DNA from: a virus
DNA length: 39,064 bases
Strand: one strand, 5' to 3'
IMG/VR virus record: IMGVR_UViG_3300020735_000021
Span: 1-39,064 of that record
Below, one piece after another: positions 20,586 to 29,043 of this stretch. The translations under genes were made by a program, and so were the position numbers. Each line of letters begins with the position of its first letter. Position 1 is the stretch's first letter. The notes under the pieces are model-generated. The model had not been told where the DNA came from. It ran no database searches and worked only from the letters and a program-made list of their open reading frames with translations.

Positions 20586-21821
20586 ATGGCTGATGGTTAT
20601 AATCCCGGCGATATAATAATTGATACATTAACAGTGACCTCATCAAGAGGCACACTAGATCTTGCAGCATCATTCGTATCTTCTTCTATATATGAGAGTA
20701 TTTTTACTCCTGGTATCGTTGGTGATATAGTTGTCCTTGATACTGACGATCAGTTAGGTCAACTTAAATTGACTGGTGATGAAACAGTACAAATGTCATT
20801 TAAAGCTCCTGGTGGTGAATCAGCTAATTATACTTTTGCTCTTCATGCACTAGACGATCTAAAATCTACAGGTTCTCAAAAATCTAAAATGTATACACTG
20901 AAAGTAGTATCAGAAGAAGCTCTTCATGCTAAAACAAATTATATTCAAAAAAGTTACAATTCTACTATTTCTGACATGGTAAAAGATATCCACCAAAATT
21001 ATATGAAAAGTCAAAAACCTCTGGATGTTGAAGAAACCAAAGGTAAACAGAAAATTATTATCGGTCATCATAATCCATTTAAAGCTGCTGATGTTGTTCG
21101 TCGTCGTGGTATTTCGAGCGAAAATAAATCATCTGCATTTCTTTTCTTTGAAACAAGATCTGGTGGCAATCAAACATTTAAATTTACTACAATTGAAAAA
21201 TTATTTAAAGGCGATATTGTAAAAAGTTTCCAGCAGTCTGATGCTATTAATAGCAGCATCATGAATAAAACAGATAATAATATCATATCATATGAAGTTC
21301 CAAAACAATTTTCTGCCACTGATCGTATTGAAACTGGTGGTAAAAGAAGAGTAACAACATTTGATATTAGAACACATACATATAAAACTAAAGATATAAC
21401 AACGGATTCCACACAATATACTACTGGCGGTAATGGTTCTTATGACTCTTCTACTTTTAAATCGAAATATTTTGATGGTGCTAAAATCCCACCACAGGCT
21501 ATGATACCTGTTGATACTTCACAAAGACCAGTAACTAATATACCAGAACAAACAGCTGATCAGCAATCTTTCTTATCTGCATTAATGCAAAATGCTATGA
21601 AAATTAGAGTATATGGCGATGCTAATTTAAAAGCAGGTGATATGGTAAATGCTGCTATTCCAAATAAATTAAGTACAACAAACAATAGCGATACAGATCC
21701 ATTGCTATCAGGTAAGTTTCTTGTGTCTAGAATTCATCATGAAATAGGTGGAGCAGGAGAACGTCCAAGATATACATGCGTTATGGAATTATTAAAAGGT
21801 AATCTTGAGGAAGGCGTATAA
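20586..21821 (+). CDS. 27: gp27-like baseplate hub protein
   Basis: The 411-residue protein follows gp53 by three bases. It starts with GDIIIDTLTVTSSRGTLDL and continues through alternating beta strands typical of hub domains, with FKAADVVRRRGISSEN in the middle and FLVSRIHHEIG near the end, the layout of gp27-type hub proteins in T4-like phages (phage Mu gpD fold). Trimers of this protein connect the tube to the spike and bind the gp5 OB domain encoded just downstream. The T4 homologue has 391 residues. The stop overlaps the gp5 start by one base (TAATG). Confidence 0.72.
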   Translation: MADGYNPGDIIIDTLTVTSSRGTLDLAASFVSSSIYESIFTPGIVGDIVVLDTDDQLGQLKLTGDETVQMSFKAPGGESANYTFALHALDDLKSTGSQKSKMYTLKVVSEEALHAKTNYIQKSYNSTISDMVKDIHQNYMKSQKPLDVEETKGKQKIIIGHHNPFKAADVVRRRGISSENKSSAFLFFETRSGGNQTFKFTTIEKLFKGDIVKSFQQSDAINSSIMNKTDNNIISYEVPKQFSATDRIETGGKRRVTTFDIRTHTYKTKDITTDSTQYTTGGNGSYDSSTFKSKYFDGAKIPPQAMIPVDTSQRPVTNIPEQTADQQSFLSALMQNAMKIRVYGDANLKAGDMVNAAIPNKLSTTNNSDTDPLLSGKFLVSRIHHEIGGAGERPRYTCVMELLKGNLEEGV

Positions 21822-23539
21822 TGACAGAAAGAGATTTTGGTCAAAATAATTGGATTGCTGAAGTAGTAAATTTAAAAGATCCTGATCAATCAGGTCGTGT
21901 ACAAATTCGTATTATTGGCAGACAAGATGATACAGAAAATATCAAAGACGAAGATCTTCATTGGGCTATTCCACACCAACCTATTACATCTGCTGCATAT
22001 GGTAAAATTGGTCAAACGCCATTAGGATTAGTTAAAGGTTCAAAAGTTTATGGTCATTGGTTTGATTCTGATCAACAGCTTCCTATCATAACAGGAACTC
22101 TTGGTAAAGCAGGAGATCCTAAAGATGGCGGTAATACTACTGATGGTATACCAGAAATAGATATTAAAACAGGCAGTATTCCTGGAGCTGCACAAAATTA
22201 TTCTGACCCAACTCCTAATTATCCATTTAGTAATTTGTATGGCAGTAAAATCGATATTAATCAAATTAACAATGGTGATGGATATAAAACTATTGCTACG
22301 TATACACCTTCAACTGGAGTTGATAATAAGTTCGCAGTTGATGCTAAATTAAAAGAGCCAAAAAAACCAACTACAGCATCAGCTGATAAAGCTGATACTT
22401 CTGATGTTCTTGATATTGTAAAAAATGTTGATCCTGATCAGAAAAGTCGTGTATTACCTGGAGCTGTTGATGGGTTTTCACAAGTTCAAAAAATTATGAG
22501 TATGACTAGCCCTAATGGAATTACCAAATTATTAAGTGGTGGTATTCAAGGAGCTATTGGTGGACTAGCTAAAAATTTCGGTCTTAACAATATTCTTGGA
22601 CCATTAACAAGTGTTTTAAATAGTGGTCAACTTCCACCTATTGTTCAAAATGCGATGCGTTCAGCTCTTTCTTCTGTAATGAAGTCAGCAACAGCTTCTG
22701 GTGGTAGTTATAATTACAGTGGAATAAGCACTACTGTTCCAACACTTAATCCTGCAATAGGTTCTCCTTCTGCAAATTTAATTGTAATTAATGTTGCATC
22801 TAATTTTATTCAGCAATATTTTGCTCTTAATGCAGAACCATATCCTGGTTATATTCAGTGGAAAGATCCAACAACAAATAATATTGTGTATACATTACGT
22901 GGTACAGAACCTCATTATCCAACAGCACAGGCGCACATTCAAGGTAATTCGGCTTCTACATTAATTTCAACAATGGGACCAATAATTTCTAATTTATCAG
23001 GTGGAGTTATATCTACTAGCGAAATTAGTAAAATATCTTCTTTGTTAACTGGCCATACTAGTATTCTGTCAGCTGAAGCTCTTACCAAAGTTCTCGGTAA
23101 AGGCGTTAATCTTCAAAGTATTACTTCTCTTGCCAGTAAACTTATACCGAATTTATCAAAAGGTATAAATGGTCTTTTAAATAATCATTTACCAAAGTCT
23201 GTTTTAGATCCAGGTAAAGTTGGACCTGCTATGAATGATTTTACTAAGAATCAATCGTTGCTTGCTCTTAAAAAACAAGAAATGAAAAAAACAGTTGATG
23301 CCGAACCAGCAGAACAACAGGACGCCCAAATTAAAGCATATAATGATAATCAGGCAGCACAAGAGGCTGCAGCAGCAGCGAATGAGCCAGGATTTTCTGG
23401 AGCTAGCGGAGAAATATTATCTAATTCCGTAGCTTCCACAACATCTGCTGCACCTATATCACAAAATTCTGTAAACCCAGCTACTGGTAATTTTATTGGA
23501 ACGACTGGTGAAACATTCTTACCAACATTTGCAGGATAA
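21821..23539 (+). CDS. 5: gp5-like OB-fold hub protein without lysozyme
   Basis: A 572-residue protein. The first ~100 residues (NNWIAEVVNLKDPDQSGRVQIRIIG, then LHWAIPHQPI and VYGHWFDSDQQLPIITGTLG) are the OB-fold of gp5/VgrG hub proteins that binds gp27. No T4 lysozyme-type domain (no ELLRIDEG-like motif) is visible. Instead there are Pro/Thr linkers, a central domain with YPGYIQWKDPTTNNIVYTLRGTEPHYPTAQAH, a long helical Gly/Ser segment and an Ala/Glu-rich tail. The beta-helix needle is encoded by the next gene, so the T4 gp5 is split here. Any cell-wall activity would then come from another protein, possibly the CHAP protein on the minus strand. Confidence 0.75.
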   Translation: MTERDFGQNNWIAEVVNLKDPDQSGRVQIRIIGRQDDTENIKDEDLHWAIPHQPITSAAYGKIGQTPLGLVKGSKVYGHWFDSDQQLPIITGTLGKAGDPKDGGNTTDGIPEIDIKTGSIPGAAQNYSDPTPNYPFSNLYGSKIDINQINNGDGYKTIATYTPSTGVDNKFAVDAKLKEPKKPTTASADKADTSDVLDIVKNVDPDQKSRVLPGAVDGFSQVQKIMSMTSPNGITKLLSGGIQGAIGGLAKNFGLNNILGPLTSVLNSGQLPPIVQNAMRSALSSVMKSATASGGSYNYSGISTTVPTLNPAIGSPSANLIVINVASNFIQQYFALNAEPYPGYIQWKDPTTNNIVYTLRGTEPHYPTAQAHIQGNSASTLISTMGPIISNLSGGVISTSEISKISSLLTGHTSILSAEALTKVLGKGVNLQSITSLASKLIPNLSKGINGLLNNHLPKSVLDPGKVGPAMNDFTKNQSLLALKKQEMKKTVDAEPAEQQDAQIKAYNDNQAAQEAAAAANEPGFSGASGEILSNSVASTTSAAPISQNSVNPATGNFIGTTGETFLPTFAG

Positions 23540-23542
23540 TTT

Positions 23543-24244
23543 ATGTCATACGATCCAAATAACGCCCATCCTAAAATTCCTTTCCTTGGAACTTATCCTA
23601 ATCTTCATGTTTTCCAAGATCATGCTCAGCAGATATTAAAAAGTTTAGATCCTGGCAACGAATCATTATTCCATGTGTTACCAACTGGCAATTATACTGG
23701 TCATGGTCCCGACGGCGCTGAGGTAAATGTTACCGTCGGTAAACAGCACAAATATAATGCTGATGGTCATTCATCAACTACTGATGGTCACAAAGACGAA
23801 AAAACTAGTGGTACTAAACGTGATGCTACTGCTGGCGGGCATCATTCAGAAACAGCTGGAAACAAATATGAAGCTGGTGGTGGGACTAAAATTGCATCAT
23901 CAAAAGATTCTCAAATTAATCATTCTGATGGCGATGGGTTTCATATTACCGAAGGAAATTTAATTACTGATCATACTGGTTCTGTTAATCATAATTATAC
24001 TGGTGATTTAGTGCAGCAGGTTACCGGTCATAAAATTGACATGATTAATGGCGAATATGGAGTACATATATCAGCTGGTAATTATGATATGCAACTTGAT
24101 GATGGCAAAGCAAGATTAAAAGCGTCAAGCGATATATTGATTGAAAGTGATAGTAAAATAACATTAAAGGTTGGCGGATCTACAATTACGATCACTGCTT
24201 CTAATATTACTATCGTAAGCCCAAGAGTGGATATTAATCCATGA
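23543..24244 (+). CDS. spike beta-helix (gp5 C-terminal-like)
   Basis: The 233-residue protein has an N-terminal part with FHVLPTGNYTG then His/Gly/Asp-rich octad-like repeats (DGHSSTTDGHKDEKTSG), and ends with ASSDILIESDSKITLKVGG then ITASNITIVSPRVDIN, the regular valine/isoleucine pattern of the trimeric beta-helix in T4 gp5C and VgrG. It would form the membrane-piercing needle. Many histidines (about 15) could hold metal ions along the needle axis. It lies directly after the OB protein and before the PAAR tip gene, the order expected for building the spike. Stop overlaps the next start (ATGA). Confidence 0.8.
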   Translation: MSYDPNNAHPKIPFLGTYPNLHVFQDHAQQILKSLDPGNESLFHVLPTGNYTGHGPDGAEVNVTVGKQHKYNADGHSSTTDGHKDEKTSGTKRDATAGGHHSETAGNKYEAGGGTKIASSKDSQINHSDGDGFHITEGNLITDHTGSVNHNYTGDLVQQVTGHKIDMINGEYGVHISAGNYDMQLDDGKARLKASSDILIESDSKITLKVGGSTITITASNITIVSPRVDINP

Positions 24245-24438
24245 ATCATAAATTTACTATATTACAAGATGGTGTTCTTAAAACATATACTAAATATGAA
24301 GATATACCCGAATCTTTTGATAATGTTATACAATTTCTACCTGAGATTCCTGAAGGTCCGCATACTGGCGATGAACATGACATTATCGATCAGTGGAATG
24401 ATAAGCTAAAAGAGCTTATGAAAAGGGAAAAGAAATAA
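24241..24438 (+). CDS. small conserved protein between spike and tip
   Basis: A 65-residue acidic protein (MNHKFTILQDGVLKTYTKYE at the start, then IQFLPEIPEGPHTGDEHDIID). Its place between the spike and PAAR genes, with overlapping start and stop codons on both sides, is typical of T4-like marine phages. I do not know its function; a spike assembly chaperone is conceivable. Confidence 0.6.
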   Translation: MNHKFTILQDGVLKTYTKYEDIPESFDNVIQFLPEIPEGPHTGDEHDIIDQWNDKLKELMKREKK

Positions 24439-24731
24439 TGCCAGCAGTAACAAGAATCGGAGACGCTGACGTAGCTCACTGCTCAGGAATGACACGAGCA
24501 CAAGGTTCGCCAAATGTATATGTTAATGGTATACCTTGGAGTCGTCAAGGTGACAATAATACTGTTCATTTATTGCCAGGTGGTAGATTTTGTCCTTCGC
24601 ATGCAGCTGGTATTGCTACTGGTTCAACATCAGTATTCATTAATGGCAAAGGAGCTGGTAGAGTTGGTGATGGTATTTCAGGTTGTACTTCCGTAGCAGC
24701 TGGTTCATCAAACGTATTTGCAGGCGGATAA
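24438..24731 (+). CDS. 5.4: PAAR-domain spike tip (gp5.4-like)
   Basis: The 97-residue protein contains the PAAR pattern: MPAVTRIGDADVAHCSG, then VYVNGIPWSRQGD, CPSHAAGIATGSTSVFINGKGAGRVGDGISGC and a final GSSNVFAGG. Cys/His residues at about 14-15, 55-58 and 80 would bind the tip metal ion. It caps the beta-helix trimer and sharpens the cell-piercing spike. Start ATG 24438 overlaps the previous stop by one base. Confidence 0.9.
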   Translation: MPAVTRIGDADVAHCSGMTRAQGSPNVYVNGIPWSRQGDNNTVHLLPGGRFCPSHAAGIATGSTSVFINGKGAGRVGDGISGCTSVAAGSSNVFAGG

Positions 24732-24732
24732 A

Positions 24733-25155
24733 ATGGCATCAACAAGAGCAGATAAATTTACTTCAGTTGTCAAACAAGAATATTTTACTGATTTTTTAGA
24801 TAACTTTGATAGTCACCCTGTAAATAACAGTTTGGCAAAAGCAGTAAATGAAAATTCTGTTAAACAATCTATTAGAAATTTATTATTAACTAATATTGGT
24901 GAAAGATTATTTCAACCAACAATTGGTTCAAATATTTTATATGCTTTGTTCGAACCAAATGACATTGTAACATCTGAAAATATTACTTCATTTGTTAAAA
25001 GTACTATAACACAAAATGAATTAAGAGCAGTATTACTCAGTGTTAATGTGTATCCAAATCCAGATCAATCATCATTTGATGTAAATATTATTTTTTCTTT
25101 AATAAATAGTAATATACCAATACAAATGACCGTAATCCTCAAAAGAGTAAGATAA
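24733..25155 (+). CDS. 25: gp25-like baseplate wedge protein
   Basis: The 140-residue protein from ATG 24733 contains the gp25 core: VKQSIRNLLLTNIGERLFQPTIGSNI, then LFEPNDI and a final IQMTVILKRVR, including the EPR-like ring of conserved residues (RLFQP) found in gp25 and in type VI secretion TssE. T4 gp25 has 132 residues. It nucleates sheath polymerisation on the baseplate. A TTG at 24718 extends the frame slightly but ATG 24733 has normal length. Its stop overlaps gp6 by one base. Confidence 0.9.
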   Translation: MASTRADKFTSVVKQEYFTDFLDNFDSHPVNNSLAKAVNENSVKQSIRNLLLTNIGERLFQPTIGSNILYALFEPNDIVTSENITSFVKSTITQNELRAVLLSVNVYPNPDQSSFDVNIIFSLINSNIPIQMTVILKRVR

Positions 25156-26981
25156 TGGCAGCAAATAGTTCATTAAGCCTTGTTTCATTGGATTTTGATT
25201 CTTTAAAATCTAATTTTAAAACATATTTGCAATCTCAAAGCGTATTTAGAGATTATGATTTCGAAGGTTCAAACATCAACGTTCTGTTGGATATTCTTTC
25301 ATACAATTCTTATTTAAATGCATTTTATCTTAATATGGCAGTATCAGAAGGATTTCTTGATTCCGCTCAATCATTAAGTTCTGTTATTTCACATGCAAAA
25401 GAATTAAATTATATTCCTAGAAGTGCATTATCTGCAAAAGCTCTTATTAATTTAACAATTAATATTTTATCAGGTTCAACTAATACAATAGAAATTCCTA
25501 AAGGAACAACATTTAGTGGTTCTAATGCAAACGGCAATTTTATATACACCACTGCAGAAAATCATATTTTAACTTCTACTTCTTCTTCATTTTCTATTAG
25601 CAATTTAGCAATTTATGAAGGTACATACATCAATGAAACATTTATTATTGATAACAGTATCGAAAATCAAAAATTTATTCTTTCAAATAAAAATGTAGAT
25701 ACTACTAGTATTGCAGTAACCGTTGCAGAAAATAATGGTTTAAATGTAAATGATTATTCTCAGGCTACAAATTTATATGGTTTAACTAACAATTCTACGA
25801 TTTATTTTATTCAAGCAACACTTGATGGCTCGTATGAAATAGTATTTGGAGATGGTGTATTTGGTTATATGCCACAAAACAATGCTACTTTATTAGTAAC
25901 ATATCGTATTACTAATGGTATTACTAGTAATGGTATTACCCAATTTAATATTGATAAAGATATTGGGGCATATAATAGCGTAAGTGCTGGTGTTACAGTT
26001 TCTACTATTTCACCATCTACAGATGGAGATAATGCTGAAACTATTGAATCAATTCGATATAGAGCACCAAAACATTATCAAACACAAGATAGAGCTATTA
26101 CTACGAGCGATTATGCTAATATAATTTATGAAAATTTTCCAGAAGTAAAAGCAGTCAATGTATATGGTGGGGAAACTCTTTATGGGTCTGTTGAATACGG
26201 TAAAGTGTTTATTTCTACTGTTAGTCGTTCTGGAGCCACAATAACTAATATTTTAAAAACAGATATTATCAATTACATATCTAATAAAAATTCAATTGCA
26301 ATAACACCAGTAATTGTTGATCCTGATTTTCTTTACATTGTTCCTACATTAACTGCAACTGTAAATTTCAACCAAACTAATATGTCGCCTGCGGATATTA
26401 AAAGTTTGATACTAACTTCTGTTTCATCATATAATTCTTCAGTATTACAAAATTTTAATATGGTGTTTAGATATTCTAAATTTGTATCTGTTTTGAACAA
26501 CGTTGATCCTAGTATCGAAAGTATTCAATTATCTAATTTGATTAAAAAAATAGCTAATCCAACATTAAATAAAAATTTTCCAGTATCTTTTTCTTTTAAT
26601 AATCAATTAGTACCTGGTACTGTTGTAAGTAGTCAATTTTTACTTTCTGATGGAAATACATACGTAATTACTGATTATAATCCGAACAACAATACTTTTG
26701 TTCGTACTGGTTCACAATCAAATTTTGATATTATTAATACAAATCAAGTAGTTTATTTAAAACAAATTACTTCTACTAACAGTCAAAATTATACTGTTGT
26801 TGGCACTATTGATTATAATAATGGAATTATATCGATTAAATCAATAACTGTATTAGATTTTCTTGGCAGTCCTGGTATAGTTTGCACAGCGACTCCTAAA
26901 CTAGAAGATATTTACGCTACTAAAAACGATCTTATTGAATTCGATTTAGATAATATTAACATTTCAGTAGTATCATCATGA
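25155..26981 (+). CDS. 6: gp6-like baseplate wedge protein
   Basis: The 608-residue protein has the N-terminal block FDSLKSNFKTYLQSQSVFRDYDFEGSN, then LLDILSYNSYLNAFYLNMAVSEGFLDSA, the hallmark of T4 gp6 and of baseplate J-like proteins, plus RYRAPKHYQTQDRAITTSDYANI in the middle. T4 gp6 has 660 residues. Gp6 dimers make the inner ring joining six wedges. Directly preceded by gp25 and followed by an overlapping start (ATGA). Confidence 0.9.
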   Translation: MAANSSLSLVSLDFDSLKSNFKTYLQSQSVFRDYDFEGSNINVLLDILSYNSYLNAFYLNMAVSEGFLDSAQSLSSVISHAKELNYIPRSALSAKALINLTINILSGSTNTIEIPKGTTFSGSNANGNFIYTTAENHILTSTSSSFSISNLAIYEGTYINETFIIDNSIENQKFILSNKNVDTTSIAVTVAENNGLNVNDYSQATNLYGLTNNSTIYFIQATLDGSYEIVFGDGVFGYMPQNNATLLVTYRITNGITSNGITQFNIDKDIGAYNSVSAGVTVSTISPSTDGDNAETIESIRYRAPKHYQTQDRAITTSDYANIIYENFPEVKAVNVYGGETLYGSVEYGKVFISTVSRSGATITNILKTDIINYISNKNSIAITPVIVDPDFLYIVPTLTATVNFNQTNMSPADIKSLILTSVSSYNSSVLQNFNMVFRYSKFVSVLNNVDPSIESIQLSNLIKKIANPTLNKNFPVSFSFNNQLVPGTVVSSQFLLSDGNTYVITDYNPNNNTFVRTGSQSNFDIINTNQVVYLKQITSTNSQNYTVVGTIDYNNGIISIKSITVLDFLGSPGIVCTATPKLEDIYATKNDLIEFDLDNINISVVSS

Positions 26982-29017
26982 ATGTAGAAAAAATAATTTC
27001 ACCATTAATAGCTTCTCAGTTTCCTAGTTTTTATGAAACTGAAGGTCCGAACTTTATTGCATTCGTTAAAGCGTATTATGAATGGGCAGAACAACAAAAT
27101 AACTTCATTAATCTATCTCGTTCAATTTATGAAATTAGAAATTTAGATACAACACCAAATACTTTTATTACGTATTTTAAGAACAAATATATTTCATCAC
27201 TTCCAGAATCTATTATATCTGATAAGAAGCTATTAGTCAAGCACATTCTTGAGCTTTATAGATCAAAAGGTTCACAAAGAGCATATGAATTATTATTTCG
27301 TATGTTTTTTAATGAAGAAATTTCAATTTTTATACCAGCTGATTACATTTTTAAACCATCAGATGCTTTGTGGTATGTGCCATATTATATTGAAGTATCT
27401 GATAATGTATTGCTACCTAAACTTATTGGTAGAAAAATTTATTCTAAGAGAGATGGTTTCGCAACAGTTGAAAACTTTTTTATTAAAATCGTTAATAATA
27501 AAACAATCAATGTGTTGATCCTTTCAGGTATAGAAGGATCATTTAATTTCAACGAACAAATTTATTGTGATGATTTTCCTGAAATAACTGCTGAAAATGC
27601 GCCAATTATTTTTGGTTCTCTTTCATCTATAAGCATAACAAATGGTGGCAGTAATTTTAATGTTGGTGATTTGTTAAAAATCAATGCAGGCGGCGAAGGT
27701 GGTATAGCCCGTGTTGCATCAACTAAAGTAGAAAATGGTAAAGTTGCATTTACTCTTGTTGACGGCGGGCATGGGTTTTCTGTGAATGCAATTGTCAGTG
27801 TTACGGGTGGTTATGGAGGAGGAGCTTCATTTCAAGTTGGTGGTATAACTGACAAACAAGTATATGAAATCGTTTCAGATAAAATATCTTCATATTTAAA
27901 CACTGCAATAGAAGATCCAGCTGCTGGTGTTCAGCTTAATATCAGTAATTTAAGTGGACCATATATTAATGGTGAACAAATAAACAGTGTTGCAAATACA
28001 CGTACTTTAGATGTTCAGCAATTATATTCTACTGCTGCTAATGGTGAATCGTTTTCAAATACTTACCTTGGTATCAGTAATTTAGTAGCATATAAAATTG
28101 ATGGTAATACAATTTACATAACTGGTAATGATAGTAATTTGCTTAATGCAAATTTAGTTTCCGGAGCAGTATTAATAAGCAATAGTTCTTCTGCTTTAAT
28201 TTCAGTTAAAAGAGTATCGAATAAAGTACATAATGTAGCAAATGGATTTATTGTTACTAGTAATACTTCTGTTGCTATTATTAATCAAATCAATGGAAGT
28301 TTTATTCCATCTGCTAATATTATTGGAACGCATTTTGGAGATAACTATAGTTATACAGCAACAATAACTTCTCAAACGAGACTTACGGATTGGTTATTTC
28401 CATATGCATCAGCTCTTGGTAAATTATCAAACTTAGACACTAAACTTTCAGATTTGTTAACTATAAAAAATTTCGAAGTAGGAACGATTACTTATTTAAA
28501 AAACATAAATCCTGGTGTAGGATATTCGAGTAATCCTACGGTAAGTATTTTAGAACCTGACATTTATGATTTAAGAATAAATGATGGTAAAAACGGTTAT
28601 TATGGTTATGACGCCATAATAACAACTAAAGCTAGTTCCGCAAATGGCATTGTTACAGCGGTTGAAGTTGTTGATTCTGGATATGGATATAATCCAGATG
28701 AAACAATTTATTTGAGTACAGCGTCAAATCCTGTAGTAGTAAGCGGAGTTACTGTTATTAATGGTGGTGGTAAAGGTTCTGGTTATTGGAAAAATAATAA
28801 AAGCTTTACTTCAGACACTATAAATATTCAAGACAGTTATTATTATCAGAATTTTTCTTATGAAATTGTAGCATCGCGTATGATGGAAACTTACGAAAAG
28901 TATGTTAAAGATTTAATTCATCCAAGCGGAATGCAAATGTTTGGCAGATATTCATTAACTAATTATTTGACAGACAATTATACTATTCCAGAATCATTTT
29001 CTATTTCTCAATCATAA
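26978..29017 (+). CDS. baseplate wedge/structural protein in gp7 position
   Basis: The 679-residue protein starts with FPSFYETEGPNFIAFVKAYYEWAEQQ and KNKYISSLPESII, then KLLVKHILELYRSKGSQRAYELLFRMFF, a helical N-terminal domain shared by uncharacterised baseplate proteins of T4-like phages of cyanobacteria. The rest is a series of beta-rich repeats with GG and Asn-Gly turns (ISITNGGSNFNVGDLLKI), ending in a helical segment with MMETYEKYVKDLIHPSGMQMFG. In T4 the gene between 6 and 8 is 7, the wedge initiator (1032 residues); I can match position, not sequence. It overlaps gp6 by four bases. Confidence 0.68.
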   Translation: MNVEKIISPLIASQFPSFYETEGPNFIAFVKAYYEWAEQQNNFINLSRSIYEIRNLDTTPNTFITYFKNKYISSLPESIISDKKLLVKHILELYRSKGSQRAYELLFRMFFNEEISIFIPADYIFKPSDALWYVPYYIEVSDNVLLPKLIGRKIYSKRDGFATVENFFIKIVNNKTINVLILSGIEGSFNFNEQIYCDDFPEITAENAPIIFGSLSSISITNGGSNFNVGDLLKINAGGEGGIARVASTKVENGKVAFTLVDGGHGFSVNAIVSVTGGYGGGASFQVGGITDKQVYEIVSDKISSYLNTAIEDPAAGVQLNISNLSGPYINGEQINSVANTRTLDVQQLYSTAANGESFSNTYLGISNLVAYKIDGNTIYITGNDSNLLNANLVSGAVLISNSSSALISVKRVSNKVHNVANGFIVTSNTSVAIINQINGSFIPSANIIGTHFGDNYSYTATITSQTRLTDWLFPYASALGKLSNLDTKLSDLLTIKNFEVGTITYLKNINPGVGYSSNPTVSILEPDIYDLRINDGKNGYYGYDAIITTKASSANGIVTAVEVVDSGYGYNPDETIYLSTASNPVVVSGVTVINGGGKGSGYWKNNKSFTSDTINIQDSYYYQNFSYEIVASRMMETYEKYVKDLIHPSGMQMFGRYSLTNYLTDNYTIPESFSISQS

Positions 29018-29043
29018 ATAGATAAAATAAATTGGGCTAAAGA

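Noticed and set aside
21821-23539. A lysozyme domain in the gp5-like protein
   Set aside because: I looked for a T4 lysozyme-like or other muramidase motif in the protein and saw none.
29013-29020. CATAAATA before the gp8 gene
   Set aside because: One mismatch to the late consensus and the genes are otherwise continuous; possible but not listed as a promoter.
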